Source: Legionella_C sp048541585 (GTDB lineage Bacteria; Pseudomonadota; Gammaproteobacteria; Legionellales; Legionellaceae). Taken from it: a DNA stretch of 64,000 nt. Positions 44,191 to 52,306 of the stretch are shown piece after piece. A program made the translations under genes and the position numbers. Location: assembly GCF_048541585.1 (NCBI RefSeq), contig NZ_CP183303.1, positions 1,240,001 through 1,304,000 of the forward strand, written 5' to 3'. Positions within the stretch are counted from its first letter, which is position 1, and the number at the start of each line of letters is the position of its first letter. The notes beneath the pieces are model-generated. The model was given only the letters and a program-made list of their open reading frames with translations, was not told the origin of the DNA and searched no databases.

Positions 44191-45939
44191 TTAAATAACT
44201 GGCAAAAAAGAATTGTTACTAGCTACAGTAGGCGTATAGTCTTTCCACGAATTACTGCTATATTCAAAATATTGTATTTGAATAATATTATTTTTATCAC
44301 TTTTAAATTTAAATTTCGTTTTGTTCTTATGATGCTCTCCATTCACACTTTTCTTTCCACTGACCTTATCCACTTCAACTTCATCCAACCTTGCAATAAC
44401 TGTAGCCTCAATATTAAGTTTTGCTAATTTGATGCAAAAACGAGAGGCAAATGATTGTTCAGGGCTAATGAGATTTTTAGATGAGCCAGCTGCAAAACAA
44501 TTAAGTAAATTTATTACCCACTCTTTTTGATTAAATCCTTCTAAAAGAGATGCCAAATAAATTGCTGCTTCCTCAGGAGATTTATTACTATCTAATGTTA
44601 TCGTCATATTTTCGCTTCCGTGTGCATCAATAGTAATTTTTTGCGGCTTCAATTCGGTGATTATACCTCGTAACTTTGATTTATCCACTTGCGAACTAGT
44701 ATTAAATAATAAAGGAGAATAATGGCGTCTTTTTTTATTTCTTAATTCACTATCATCAAATTCAGTAAAATTAATGATGAGTTCACGTTTAAGGAAAACG
44801 CTATTTTTTTCGATAAAATAGATACATCTGTATAATAAGTCCTTATTTAGTGAGCAAGGTAAATTTGTTTCAATCCAATTAAATAGCTGATTTGTAGTCT
44901 TGAATTGTTGAGCAGAATCCAAAACTTGTTTTTTTAATTTATTTACATTGGGAAGAGATATAATATTAAATTCTTTATATAAAAAAGAATAGTTTACTAT
45001 CTTCTTTATTAACTTCATTATGTTCTTAACTTCATCAGCTTCTGTACTCTCACTTTTCCAGTGTTCAATAAATATTTTAAACAGAAAAAGAGATATATTT
45101 TGAGTAAAATATTTATCAAATTGTGCGAAATCTGATTCCTCTCTCCCAACTAATTCTAAAGTAATAAGCTTGTATTTATTAGCAATTTTTTTAAATTCAA
45201 TCTTTGTATTATTAGTATTTATTTTTGCCATGTATAAAGCATACCAAGCATATATCGTATAGTAAGAATATTCATCATTATTAGTATTTCGTAATTCTTC
45301 CATTAAATCTGCTAAATAAAAGTAACATTGTGATCTGATTATATTAGTCTCCAGCTCATCATTTATGATTTTTTCAAATTCAGTAACACCTTTTTGAAAA
45401 GTAAAAAGATCTATATTATTTAAATTAGAAAATTGGCATTTAAACCGATAAAAAAGACATTCCGCTCTTAAGTTTTCTGCTTCTTCACTTTTCTCGGTAA
45501 CAGCAAGAGCATAAGCATTAGAAATTGTTAAAATTTCGGTTATAGTATCATCTGAAAGAGGAGTTTTATGAGTTTGGTTTAGCATTGTACGAGCATAATT
45601 AAAGTTTTTAAGAATAACTGTCTTATTACCTATAATTTCTTGGACTGCACTTACTATGCTAGTGTATTTTTTATTATTATTTGATTTATCTTCAATAACG
45701 TATCCATTAAGATCAGAAGGAATAATTAGTGTTTTTCTTTGCACTTTTCGAGCATTTAAATAGGTAAGTTGTATCTTATTATTATCTGATTCCTGAAGAA
45801 TCACACATTTATTGGAAGCTTCTTGGCAACAAATAATTTCTTTTGCTTCATAATTATCAATATTGTGTAAATAATTACAAACTTCTTCAAGATTATTAGA
45901 AGATCCATTAAACCAATAAGAGAAAACAGGCGAAACCAT
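44191..45939 (-). CDS. SH2-like plus C80/CPD-like (clan CD) cysteine peptidase protein
   Basis: A 582-residue protein. Residues 5-105 follow SH2 order: a W-F start (SYWFNGSSNNLEE), the strand KCVILQESDNNKIQLTYL in place of F-L-V-R-E-S (Arg of beta-B is Gln49), LNGYVIEDKSNNNKKYTSIV and a closing helix. Residues 110-420 are helical. Residues 430-545 resemble the cysteine protease domain of large clostridial and MARTX toxins: KITIDAHGSENMTI with His440, WVINLLNCFAAGSS with Cys481, then ARLDEVEVDKVSGKKSVNGE. This ordering matches the clan CD His and Cys positions. There is no signal peptide. A perfect inverted repeat lies upstream. An effector function is likely; domain calls are from pattern. 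Confidence 0.6.
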   Translation of the reverse strand: MVSPVFSYWFNGSSNNLEEVCNYLHNIDNYEAKEIICCQEASNKCVILQESDNNKIQLTYLNARKVQRKTLIIPSDLNGYVIEDKSNNNKKYTSIVSAVQEIIGNKTVILKNFNYARTMLNQTHKTPLSDDTITEILTISNAYALAVTEKSEEAENLRAECLFYRFKCQFSNLNNIDLFTFQKGVTEFEKIINDELETNIIRSQCYFYLADLMEELRNTNNDEYSYYTIYAWYALYMAKINTNNTKIEFKKIANKYKLITLELVGREESDFAQFDKYFTQNISLFLFKIFIEHWKSESTEADEVKNIMKLIKKIVNYSFLYKEFNIISLPNVNKLKKQVLDSAQQFKTTNQLFNWIETNLPCSLNKDLLYRCIYFIEKNSVFLKRELIINFTEFDDSELRNKKRRHYSPLLFNTSSQVDKSKLRGIITELKPQKITIDAHGSENMTITLDSNKSPEEAAIYLASLLEGFNQKEWVINLLNCFAAGSSKNLISPEQSFASRFCIKLAKLNIEATVIARLDEVEVDKVSGKKSVNGEHHKNKTKFKFKSDKNNIIQIQYFEYSSNSWKDYTPTVASNNSFLPVI

Positions 45940-45963
45940 TTTACTACCTTTTTCTTAATAAAT

Positions 45964-46002
45964 ATTGATCAAATTTTATAATAATTAAAAAATTTGATCA
46001 AT
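45964..46002. promoter_or_regulatory. Perfect 14-bp inverted repeat, possible operator
   Basis: ATTGATCAAATTTT and AAAATTTGATCAAT, separated by 11 bases, lie 25 bases upstream of the 45939 start codon, where the minus-strand promoter should be. A regulator dimer pair could bind here. No identity can be assigned. Confidence 0.5.
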
Positions 46003-46305
46003 AAAATTTCAATTATTCTATTTTCAGCCAAATTGCCTTTAAATACCTGTTACTGAAGGAAAGAGACGGGTAGTATTGCAAAAATAAGAAGGTAGTATAC
46101 TTATTAACCTGGCCCTGAATTATAACAAAGTTATTATGATCATATACTACTAGGTGTAAAACAGGTCACACTGCGAAGTCATCTCGGCAAATTTACCTCT
46201 AGATGGCCAAGGGATGGTGAAGCCCTTAACTTATGATGCCATGAAAACGGTCTGGACTACCGAGGAGGCAGGTAAAGTGGCTTGGGGGCGGCGTATGACA
46301 GGCTC

Positions 46306-46752
46306 ATGACAGATCATCTGGACATAATTGCTAGGTCAAAAATTACCGATACTATAGAAAATAATTTTCCCCAAGACAGCTTGGAAGGGAATCAAATAAT
46401 AGAAGCTGAGCCAGAATTAACATCAGAGTCTTTTGTTTCTTCGTTGGCTCCCACGTCAGTGACACCCTACAATTTCTTTAAAGTACAGCTCAGCTTAAAA
46501 AGAAAACTACCTACTAAAGGAAACACAGCAATGCCTCTTAATGCCGTAGCTACTATAATATTCTCTACAAACTCAGTAAGCGAAGCTGCTGAAGAATTAG
46601 AAACAACACCTGAGTTGTTGATAACCTCATTATTAGAAGCCACTAACATCGATTATGAAGATATAAAAAGTCAAACTGAAAAATATAAAGCACTCTATTT
46701 GAAGGTCATGCTATGGCAATCACGCGAGCAGGCAATCCATCTAAATTATTAA
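46306..46752 (+). CDS. Hypothetical protein, about 148 residues
   Basis: An acidic protein with a low-complexity N-terminal half (DSLEGNQIIEAEPELTSESF) and a helical C-terminal part, SVSEAAEELETTPELLITSL, that could be a small helix-turn-helix-like unit. The start is uncertain (TTG 46282 or ATG 46306). In another frame just upstream, 46170-46309 reads ISANLPLDGQGMVKPLTYDA.. to a stop, which may be debris of a lost gene. Its last 47 bases overlap the convergent cyclase gene. It may be a real gene or a fragment. Confidence 0.35.
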   Translation: MTDHLDIIARSKITDTIENNFPQDSLEGNQIIEAEPELTSESFVSSLAPTSVTPYNFFKVQLSLKRKLPTKGNTAMPLNAVATIIFSTNSVSEAAEELETTPELLITSLLEATNIDYEDIKSQTEKYKALYLKVMLWQSREQAIHLNY

Positions 46753-47395
46753 TTTTTAGTGGCATAATATAAATGGTATATCGGCCATTAGGCACGTGGT
46801 TAAGTTCTAAGTTTTCAACAATAAGAATATCATTAGCTAATAAAGCTTTATGTACGGGTAAGTCTTCAAACTCATATTTATCAACGCTAATATAATCGAT
46901 TCCGACAATTTTTATTCCTTTTTTTAGTAACTCTTCTGCAGCGTCAGGTTCAATATAAACATAATTTTTTGTAAAGGTTGAGTTTTTTGAAAGTTTAGAG
47001 TTTGCGGTTTTAAAAAAAACAAAATCATTAGTTAAAATTGGTTGATTCTTAACAAAAGTTTTTGTAATAGAAATTTCATTATCAGGAACTTGTATGATTA
47101 ATCCCTTACCAATTAATCTATCAATTAAAAAATCATTACTTGTTTTTCCTTCTCTAATGACATGAGCAGGAAAATCAATATGTGTGCCTGTATGGTTTCC
47201 TAAATAGATTTTATTTAGATGAAAAAACGCGCCTTGTTCTAATGAACTTACATTTTCAAGGTGATAAGTTGGGTCGCCTGGGAAGGTAACTAATTGCTCA
47301 GAGATAGTAACACTAAGATCATAACATTGCTTTTGCTTAGCTAATTTCCGATTTTTAAATTTATCATTATTTGAGTGCATTTTTTTTGCAGGCAA
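46706..47395 (-). CDS. Cyclase family protein (kynurenine formamidase-like)
   Basis: A 229-residue protein with the metal motif NHTGTHIDFPAHVI (H-x-G-T-H-x-D-x-P-x-H) of the PF04199 cyclase/arylformamidase family, and C-terminal VGIDYISVDKYEFEDLPVHK where G-I-D-x-x-S-x-D and the later His occur in the family. YDLSVTISEQLVTFPGDP is the usual N-terminal strand. Members hydrolyse N-formylkynurenine or isatin and related amides with Zn or Mn. TTG 47395 is chosen as start because GGAG lies 7 bases upstream. A SnoaL-like protein follows on the same side and strand, 73 bases upstream. Confidence 0.85.
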   Translation of the reverse strand: MPAKKMHSNNDKFKNRKLAKQKQCYDLSVTISEQLVTFPGDPTYHLENVSSLEQGAFFHLNKIYLGNHTGTHIDFPAHVIREGKTSNDFLIDRLIGKGLIIQVPDNEISITKTFVKNQPILTNDFVFFKTANSKLSKNSTFTKNYVYIEPDAAEELLKKGIKIVGIDYISVDKYEFEDLPVHKALLANDILIVENLELNHVPNGRYTIYIMPLKINNLDGLPARVIAIA

Positions 47396-47467
47396 AATAT
47401 TACTCCATTAAATGATTTTAAATTACTCTATACGTGTAATTTTTAATTAAAAACAAGTAATTATTTT

Positions 47468-47878
47468 CTAAACTCCTTTATGAATAATGGAATCCCCTTC
47501 ATTCCATAAAACAGTTTGTTTAATTTCTTTAATTTTCCAGTTCTTAGATTTCTTAGTTAATTTAAAATTATAAATAACATGAGAATTAAAATAGCTGCCT
47601 TCCTTATCTCTTCTGTAGATTATAGCGCTTAGTCGACAGTAAGCCTCGTTTCGATGATAATCAATCTCTAAATTGGAAAAAAAATGTTGCGTATAAAGGT
47701 TGTTTAATACCTCTGCTCGTGAATTAACATATTCCGCTTTAGAATAAGTCTTAATTTCACCTCGTAAATCTTGATAATTGCATACAATATTATCAGCTAA
47801 AGTATCTTCTACTCCCTGCCAATCTTTTACATCAAAACTAGTTGCAAATTTAAATAGTAAGTTAGAAATAGCGCGCAT
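47468..47878 (-). CDS. SnoaL-like/NTF2-fold protein
   Basis: About 136 residues from MRAISNLLFKFATSFDVKDW; a TTG six codons upstream is possible. The N-terminal helices and D-W-x-G-V-x-x-x-L-A-D-x-I pattern are those of SnoaL_4-type proteins (DWQGVEDTLADNIVCNYQDL). Later strands are HFFSNLEIDYHRNEAYCRLS and the closing WKIKEIKQTVLWNEGD. These proteins act as small dehydratases or isomerases, or bind hydrophobic ligands. It lies directly upstream of the cyclase gene on the same strand, so the two may form a small catabolic operon. Confidence 0.7.
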   Translation of the reverse strand: MRAISNLLFKFATSFDVKDWQGVEDTLADNIVCNYQDLRGEIKTYSKAEYVNSRAEVLNNLYTQHFFSNLEIDYHRNEAYCRLSAIIYRRDKEGSYFNSHVIYNFKLTKKSKNWKIKEIKQTVLWNEGDSIIHKGV

Positions 47879-47962
47879 CACCTTCCCCGTAATCAATACG
47901 GGAAGTTAAATTACAGAACATAAGTATGATGTACAAGAGTTTATTGACTTTAAAGGGTTAAC

Positions 47963-50428
47963 ATGAATATTATTTTATTAGCAGGCGCTCCCGGTAGTGG
48001 TAAAAGTACTCAAGGGGCTGCTTTAATGGCAATGCATACTAAATTTAAACATCTATCTTTAGGCGAAGTAGTTCGTCAATATCTAGAGAATCCAGAACAT
48101 CCAATTACTAAGGAATATAAAGAATTTATAAGTCAGGGTAATTTATTGCCTGACGAAGTCATTAAAAAAATTTTAATAGAAGAGTTAGCAAAAATAGCAG
48201 ATAAAGACAGTATAGTTTTGCTGGATGGGTATCCACGTACATTGCCGCAATATAACGATTTCTTAAAAGAATGGGGTAAGCCTGCGGGGTTAATTCATTT
48301 AGAGGTAAGTGAAGAAACATTAAATGAGCGAATGTTAAAACGTGCTGATTCTCGTTCGGATGATAACCAACTAGCTATTAAAAAACGTTACAATTTTTAT
48401 CAAAATATAACTCAACCTTTACTCAATCAAATTAAAAAAGAATTAGGTAAAAAGGCTATTACCATTAAGACAGACGAATCCATTCAAGCTACTAGTATTT
48501 ATCTTTATAGCGCATTACAACGCTTAGATTCAATTCATGAAATCTTACAACAAGAAAACTTATTACCTTTAAAGCAAGAAGAAACTGATACACACTTAAA
48601 ACCAATTGGACTGACAGCAATGCTTTCCCAATGGTGGAAAACGGGTATAGAATACAGCACCATTAGAGCAATACAAACGCATTATCAAACAAAAAATTTT
48701 TCCTTTTCTTTTTTTAATAAAAACGTTATTTATCTTGAAACGCCAAATGAAGTCAAAAAAGTATTAGAAGGGAAGAGTCATTTAGGCCATGTATATAAGC
48801 ATTTCTCTACTGCAGCTGAGCTCAAATATGATTTTGTAGCAACTGAGACAAATAACGAACAGGCTTATAAAACTGAAAGTGATAAAGTGAATTATTGGAA
48901 GCTAATTCATAATGGCCTAGGACAAACTATTAAAAATGATCGAAAGAATATAGAAAATTTAATTGATAGGCATTTGAAGAAAACATTATTTGCTGAAAAA
49001 AAATTTATTTTAGATATTACGTTTGATAATTTTTTTTGTGGTTTTTGGGCAGAATATCTCTTTGGTAAAGCTTGCTCCTTAGAGACCTATCAAAAAAATA
49101 GAAATCAACTTTTATCAGCTATGAAACAATGCTTTTATACTAATTATTATAAGAGCATTGACCCAATCGGTATAACTTCTTGGTTATATCATTATCCAGT
49201 TAATAATCAGTTACAAGAGGTTAAAAATAACCTTAAAAATTTTATTATTCATGCCACGCCTGATGCCATGGTTAGCCGTTTTGCAAAAACACTAAATAAA
49301 ATTAATTTAAAAGAAAAACTAAATTTAAGTGAAGAAAAAATTAATGAGATTATTGCTGATTGTGTATTTGATCTCATAATTGAGCCTGATTTTCTTGAAA
49401 ATGTAATGTATGAAGCATTAGCCTTTGCAGTGAAGGAAAATGCTGATTTGCATGATCCAATAGTACGTATGAAAGTTTATAAACAAGGACTTCAGCAAGG
49501 CTATCTCTTTCCCATTCGTACTCGTGTATTAGATGAATCTATAGTGCTGCCAGATGGAAGTCAGCTTTCTGCAGGAAGTATGGTGTGTTTAAACTTAAAA
49601 CAAGCAGGGCTTTATCATTCCGCTGGCGCGAGACGTTGTGTAGGCCAAGCTTATACTTATTTTTTTCGTGAGCACTTTTTTAATTGTCTTTCGTCTATTG
49701 AGTTTAAAGTCAAGCAAGTTACAGAGCCTTTAGAAAGACATGCTAGTAATGAAAATGTTCCTAATTCTTCTGAGCGCTATCAAGTAAGTTGGCATCTAAA
49801 AAGGAATGAGGCAATGCGCCATATGGCTTCCCATGATTATAAGGGAAATAAATTTTTTGATGTCTTAAGCTTACATCAAGATGCCAATTTAAATACGTTA
49901 ATGGTTAAACAGCTTACCTTTAAAATTCGTCACTATTTAGAAAAAAATAATTTAGATTGGCAAGATGTGGTTATTGCCGCCCCTGAAGTTCGTGGTTTAC
50001 CAATAGCGGCACAAGTTGCTAATCGCTTACAGTTGCCCTTGTACACTATACGTAAAAAAGGCGGCTACAAAATCCCTGAGGAATTACTTTATTTAGAAAG
50101 TTTTAAAAAAGGATATGGGGATACAGATACAGTTGAATTACCTATTGAAAAGGTGAAAGCTTTAACAGGAAAAAAAATTATTTTTCTTGATGATGGTATA
50201 GCTAGCGGTGGCAGTGCAAATGCTTGTATAAAATTGCTAGAAAGGCAAGTTGAGGAGAAAGAACCAGCTAAAGTGATACTAGTACTTGCGTTACTACAAC
50301 ATGACTATGTAAAAAATTCAGGAAAATTGTCTGAGCACCGCTTAGTGAAAACATTATTTGATTGTCATAGTGAGAAGACGGCGCAAAAAATTATAGATAA
50401 GGAGCAGATGGAAAGTTATCGTATATAA
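47963..50428 (+). CDS. Three-domain fusion: adenylate kinase / cytochrome P450-like / adenine phosphoribosyltransferase
   Basis: An 821-residue protein. Residues 1-185 are adenylate kinase: P-loop GAPGSGKST (8-16), LDGYPRTLPQ (87-96) for the D-G-F/Y-P-R motif, and NERMLKR with R-S-D-D. Residues about 220-615 follow a P450: a central W-x-L-I-H helix, GKACSLETY, FPIRTRVLDESIVLPDGSQL followed by S-A-G-S-M-V, and a heme-Cys loop HSAGARRCVGQAYTYFF (Cys559). The K-helix E-x-x-R is not visible. Residues about 630-805 are an adenine phosphoribosyltransferase: APEVRGLPIAAQVANRLQLP, RKKGGYKIPEE and PRPP loop IIFLDDGIASGGSANA. The outer domains convert adenine to AMP and AMP to ADP; the middle one is unexplained. 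Confidence 0.8.
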   Translation: MNIILLAGAPGSGKSTQGAALMAMHTKFKHLSLGEVVRQYLENPEHPITKEYKEFISQGNLLPDEVIKKILIEELAKIADKDSIVLLDGYPRTLPQYNDFLKEWGKPAGLIHLEVSEETLNERMLKRADSRSDDNQLAIKKRYNFYQNITQPLLNQIKKELGKKAITIKTDESIQATSIYLYSALQRLDSIHEILQQENLLPLKQEETDTHLKPIGLTAMLSQWWKTGIEYSTIRAIQTHYQTKNFSFSFFNKNVIYLETPNEVKKVLEGKSHLGHVYKHFSTAAELKYDFVATETNNEQAYKTESDKVNYWKLIHNGLGQTIKNDRKNIENLIDRHLKKTLFAEKKFILDITFDNFFCGFWAEYLFGKACSLETYQKNRNQLLSAMKQCFYTNYYKSIDPIGITSWLYHYPVNNQLQEVKNNLKNFIIHATPDAMVSRFAKTLNKINLKEKLNLSEEKINEIIADCVFDLIIEPDFLENVMYEALAFAVKENADLHDPIVRMKVYKQGLQQGYLFPIRTRVLDESIVLPDGSQLSAGSMVCLNLKQAGLYHSAGARRCVGQAYTYFFREHFFNCLSSIEFKVKQVTEPLERHASNENVPNSSERYQVSWHLKRNEAMRHMASHDYKGNKFFDVLSLHQDANLNTLMVKQLTFKIRHYLEKNNLDWQDVVIAAPEVRGLPIAAQVANRLQLPLYTIRKKGGYKIPEELLYLESFKKGYGDTDTVELPIEKVKALTGKKIIFLDDGIASGGSANACIKLLERQVEEKEPAKVILVLALLQHDYVKNSGKLSEHRLVKTLFDCHSEKTAQKIIDKEQMESYRI

Positions 50429-50437
50429 AAATTATCT

Positions 50438-51505
50438 TCAATCGCTAGTTTTATTTTTATGCTTATGTCTGTGGTAAATATCAGGGTAATGAGAATGAGA
50501 GTGGGTAATTGATTGATGGTGATGAGGATGAGCATGTGGTTCTTTCCCATCCCAAGGAAAATCATGGGCATGCTGATGAATATTGTCATGAGTATGAATA
50601 TGATGATGAAATAAGCATTCATGCGTATGTATATGTTCATGGTTTTCCGTTAAATGTAGCCAGACTCCTATCGCCATTAATATAGCTGCAATCCAGAATA
50701 AATTAGAGATTGTACTATCAAAAAAGATAATTGCTATTGCTGCTCCAATGAATGGGGCGACTGAAAAATAAGCACTTGCTCTTGCTGTTCCTAAATTTCG
50801 TAAAGCTAATACAAATAGCACTAAACTAATACCATAACTTAGAAAACCAATTAATAAAGCATAACTTATTTGTATCCAACTGGGTAAAGCGGCATGCAAT
50901 ATAAAAGCAAGGAAAATATTTGTGGTACCTGCTACTAAGCCCTTAATGAGTACAATAAATAAGGGGTCAGCTGCTGAGATTTTTCTTGTTAAATTATTAT
51001 CAATTGCCCAGCATAAACAAGCTAGCGCGATAGTTACAGACCCAACCCAATGTTGACTGAATTGCTTAGGCCAAGCTAAAAGAACGCCGCCGGCTACAAT
51101 AAGTAACATGCCAAATAAAATTCGTATATCTGTATTTTCTTTAAAGAAGATCCAGGCTAATAATGCTGTGAATACAGTCTCTAAGTTAAGTAGCAATGAG
51201 GCTGTTGCAGCACTAGTTTTTACCAACCCTAACATTAATAAAACAGGCCCCAGTATACCGCCAAATATAATAGTACCTAGTAGCCATATCCACTCTGTAT
51301 TAAACAGACCAGAGGCTTGCCACCCTCTATTTTTGATTAATCGAAAAATGAGTAAACCGATCCCACTTCCTAGGTATAATAGTCCCGCTAATAAGATAGG
51401 TGAAATATTTCCTAACAACAATTTAGCAAAAGGCGTACTTGCCCCAAATAAAATAGCAGCTGAAATTGCTATTATAATATTAGAAGGTAAGGCTAACTTA
51501 GGCAT
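50438..51505 (-). CDS. EamA/DMT-family transporter with His-rich tail
   Basis: A 355-residue protein. Ten membrane helices form two EamA repeats (ISAAILFGASTPFAKLLLG in the first, VTIALACLCWAIDNNLTRKI in the second). The last 65 residues are a histidine-rich cytoplasmic tail with many H-x-H pairs (HEHIHTHECLFHHHIHTHD and further His clusters), which can bind Zn, Ni or Co. Such tails occur in metal-related permeases and suggest metal efflux or sensing rather than the amino-acid or metabolite export usual for the family. It converges on the fusion gene with 9 bases between stops. Confidence 0.85.
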   Translation of the reverse strand: MPKLALPSNIIIAISAAILFGASTPFAKLLLGNISPILLAGLLYLGSGIGLLIFRLIKNRGWQASGLFNTEWIWLLGTIIFGGILGPVLLMLGLVKTSAATASLLLNLETVFTALLAWIFFKENTDIRILFGMLLIVAGGVLLAWPKQFSQHWVGSVTIALACLCWAIDNNLTRKISAADPLFIVLIKGLVAGTTNIFLAFILHAALPSWIQISYALLIGFLSYGISLVLFVLALRNLGTARASAYFSVAPFIGAAIAIIFFDSTISNLFWIAAILMAIGVWLHLTENHEHIHTHECLFHHHIHTHDNIHQHAHDFPWDGKEPHAHPHHHQSITHSHSHYPDIYHRHKHKNKTSD

Positions 51506-51774
51506 AGTAGTAATTTGTTAATACATTATATTAAGTTTATTTTATATATGTATTAATACCAACATCGATCTAAATAAATTAAATAATGAATAGACCGCTA
51601 ATAATTAAGGCTGCTAGGAATAAAATTAGAAAAAGTTATCTAACACAAGGCCAAATAATAAAAAATTAGTAATACTGCATAATTATAGTGAGTGATAGTT
51701 GACATTAGTAGTTATTTCTAATAAAAATTATTACGTTGTATGAAAAATTTAACTTCATTCATAAGGAGGTTAGT

Positions 51775-51921
51775 ATGGCTAGTACATCGGGAGGCAGTAA
51801 AAAAGCAGGACAGCAAAATATGAGCGCGAAAGACCAAAAAGGTGGAAAATCTGCTGATCATAAAAAATCATCTTCACATCAAAGCATGAGTGAAAAGGGC
51901 CAAAAGGGCGGACGTAAGTAG
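51775..51921 (+). CDS. Small KGG-repeat stress-type protein
   Basis: A 48-residue basic, Gly/Ser/Lys-rich protein (MASTSGGSKKAGQQNMSAKD..). It has two diverged S-x-K-x-Q-K-G-G units (SAKDQKGGK and SEKGQKGGR), as in the KGG (GsiB/ConA-like) small stress proteins. A near-perfect AAGGAGGT ribosome site at 51762 precedes the ATG, so it is probably abundant. An in-frame upstream start at 51736 is less likely. Confidence 0.7.
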   Translation: MASTSGGSKKAGQQNMSAKDQKGGKSADHKKSSSHQSMSEKGQKGGRK

Positions 51922-52077
51922 CAATAGGTTTTAATTCTTATAGCTTGCTTAAGCCTATGTAATAGCTTTTCTTGCTTAAGCAAGTTAATTATACATAGTA
52001 TAAAAAATAAATAGCATGGTTTTTCTTATTTTATTCAAATTTATGCCAAAAAATCTTTAAAGTTAGCTAATGTTCAA

Positions 52078-52203
52078 ATGAATACTTGGGCTAAATTTCT
52101 TAAGAAGAAGACGCAAGAATTAGGCGGAATTATCCTTGATACATCTAAAAACAATGTATCGAATTTAGCACACCAACTTAAAGAGTTGATTAGCAATTAT
52201 TAA
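52078..52203 (+). CDS. Small ORF, possibly a phasin-like fragment
   Basis: 41 codons: MNTWAKFLKKKTQELGGIIL and so on. The frame is open further upstream (..YAKKSLKLANVQMNTW), so it could be the tail of a lost helical protein; the L-A-N-x-Q pattern recalls phasins. No convincing ribosome site. The rest of the gap 51922-52306 holds only the 14-bp palindrome CTTGCTTAAGCAAG near 51973. Confidence 0.2.
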   Translation: MNTWAKFLKKKTQELGGIILDTSKNNVSNLAHQLKELISNY

Positions 52204-52306
52204 GTAATCAAAGTGTGCTATTTGAATTTAGTAAATCTCTAAGTAAATATGTTTTAGTGGCATTACCAGTTAGCCTAGGTAACGCCACTAAATTATGGCA
52301 AAGTTG

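Noticed and set aside
51108..51521. Plus-strand frame of 137 codons inside the His-tailed transporter gene
   Set aside because: Antisense shadow; the minus strand shows a complete EamA protein.
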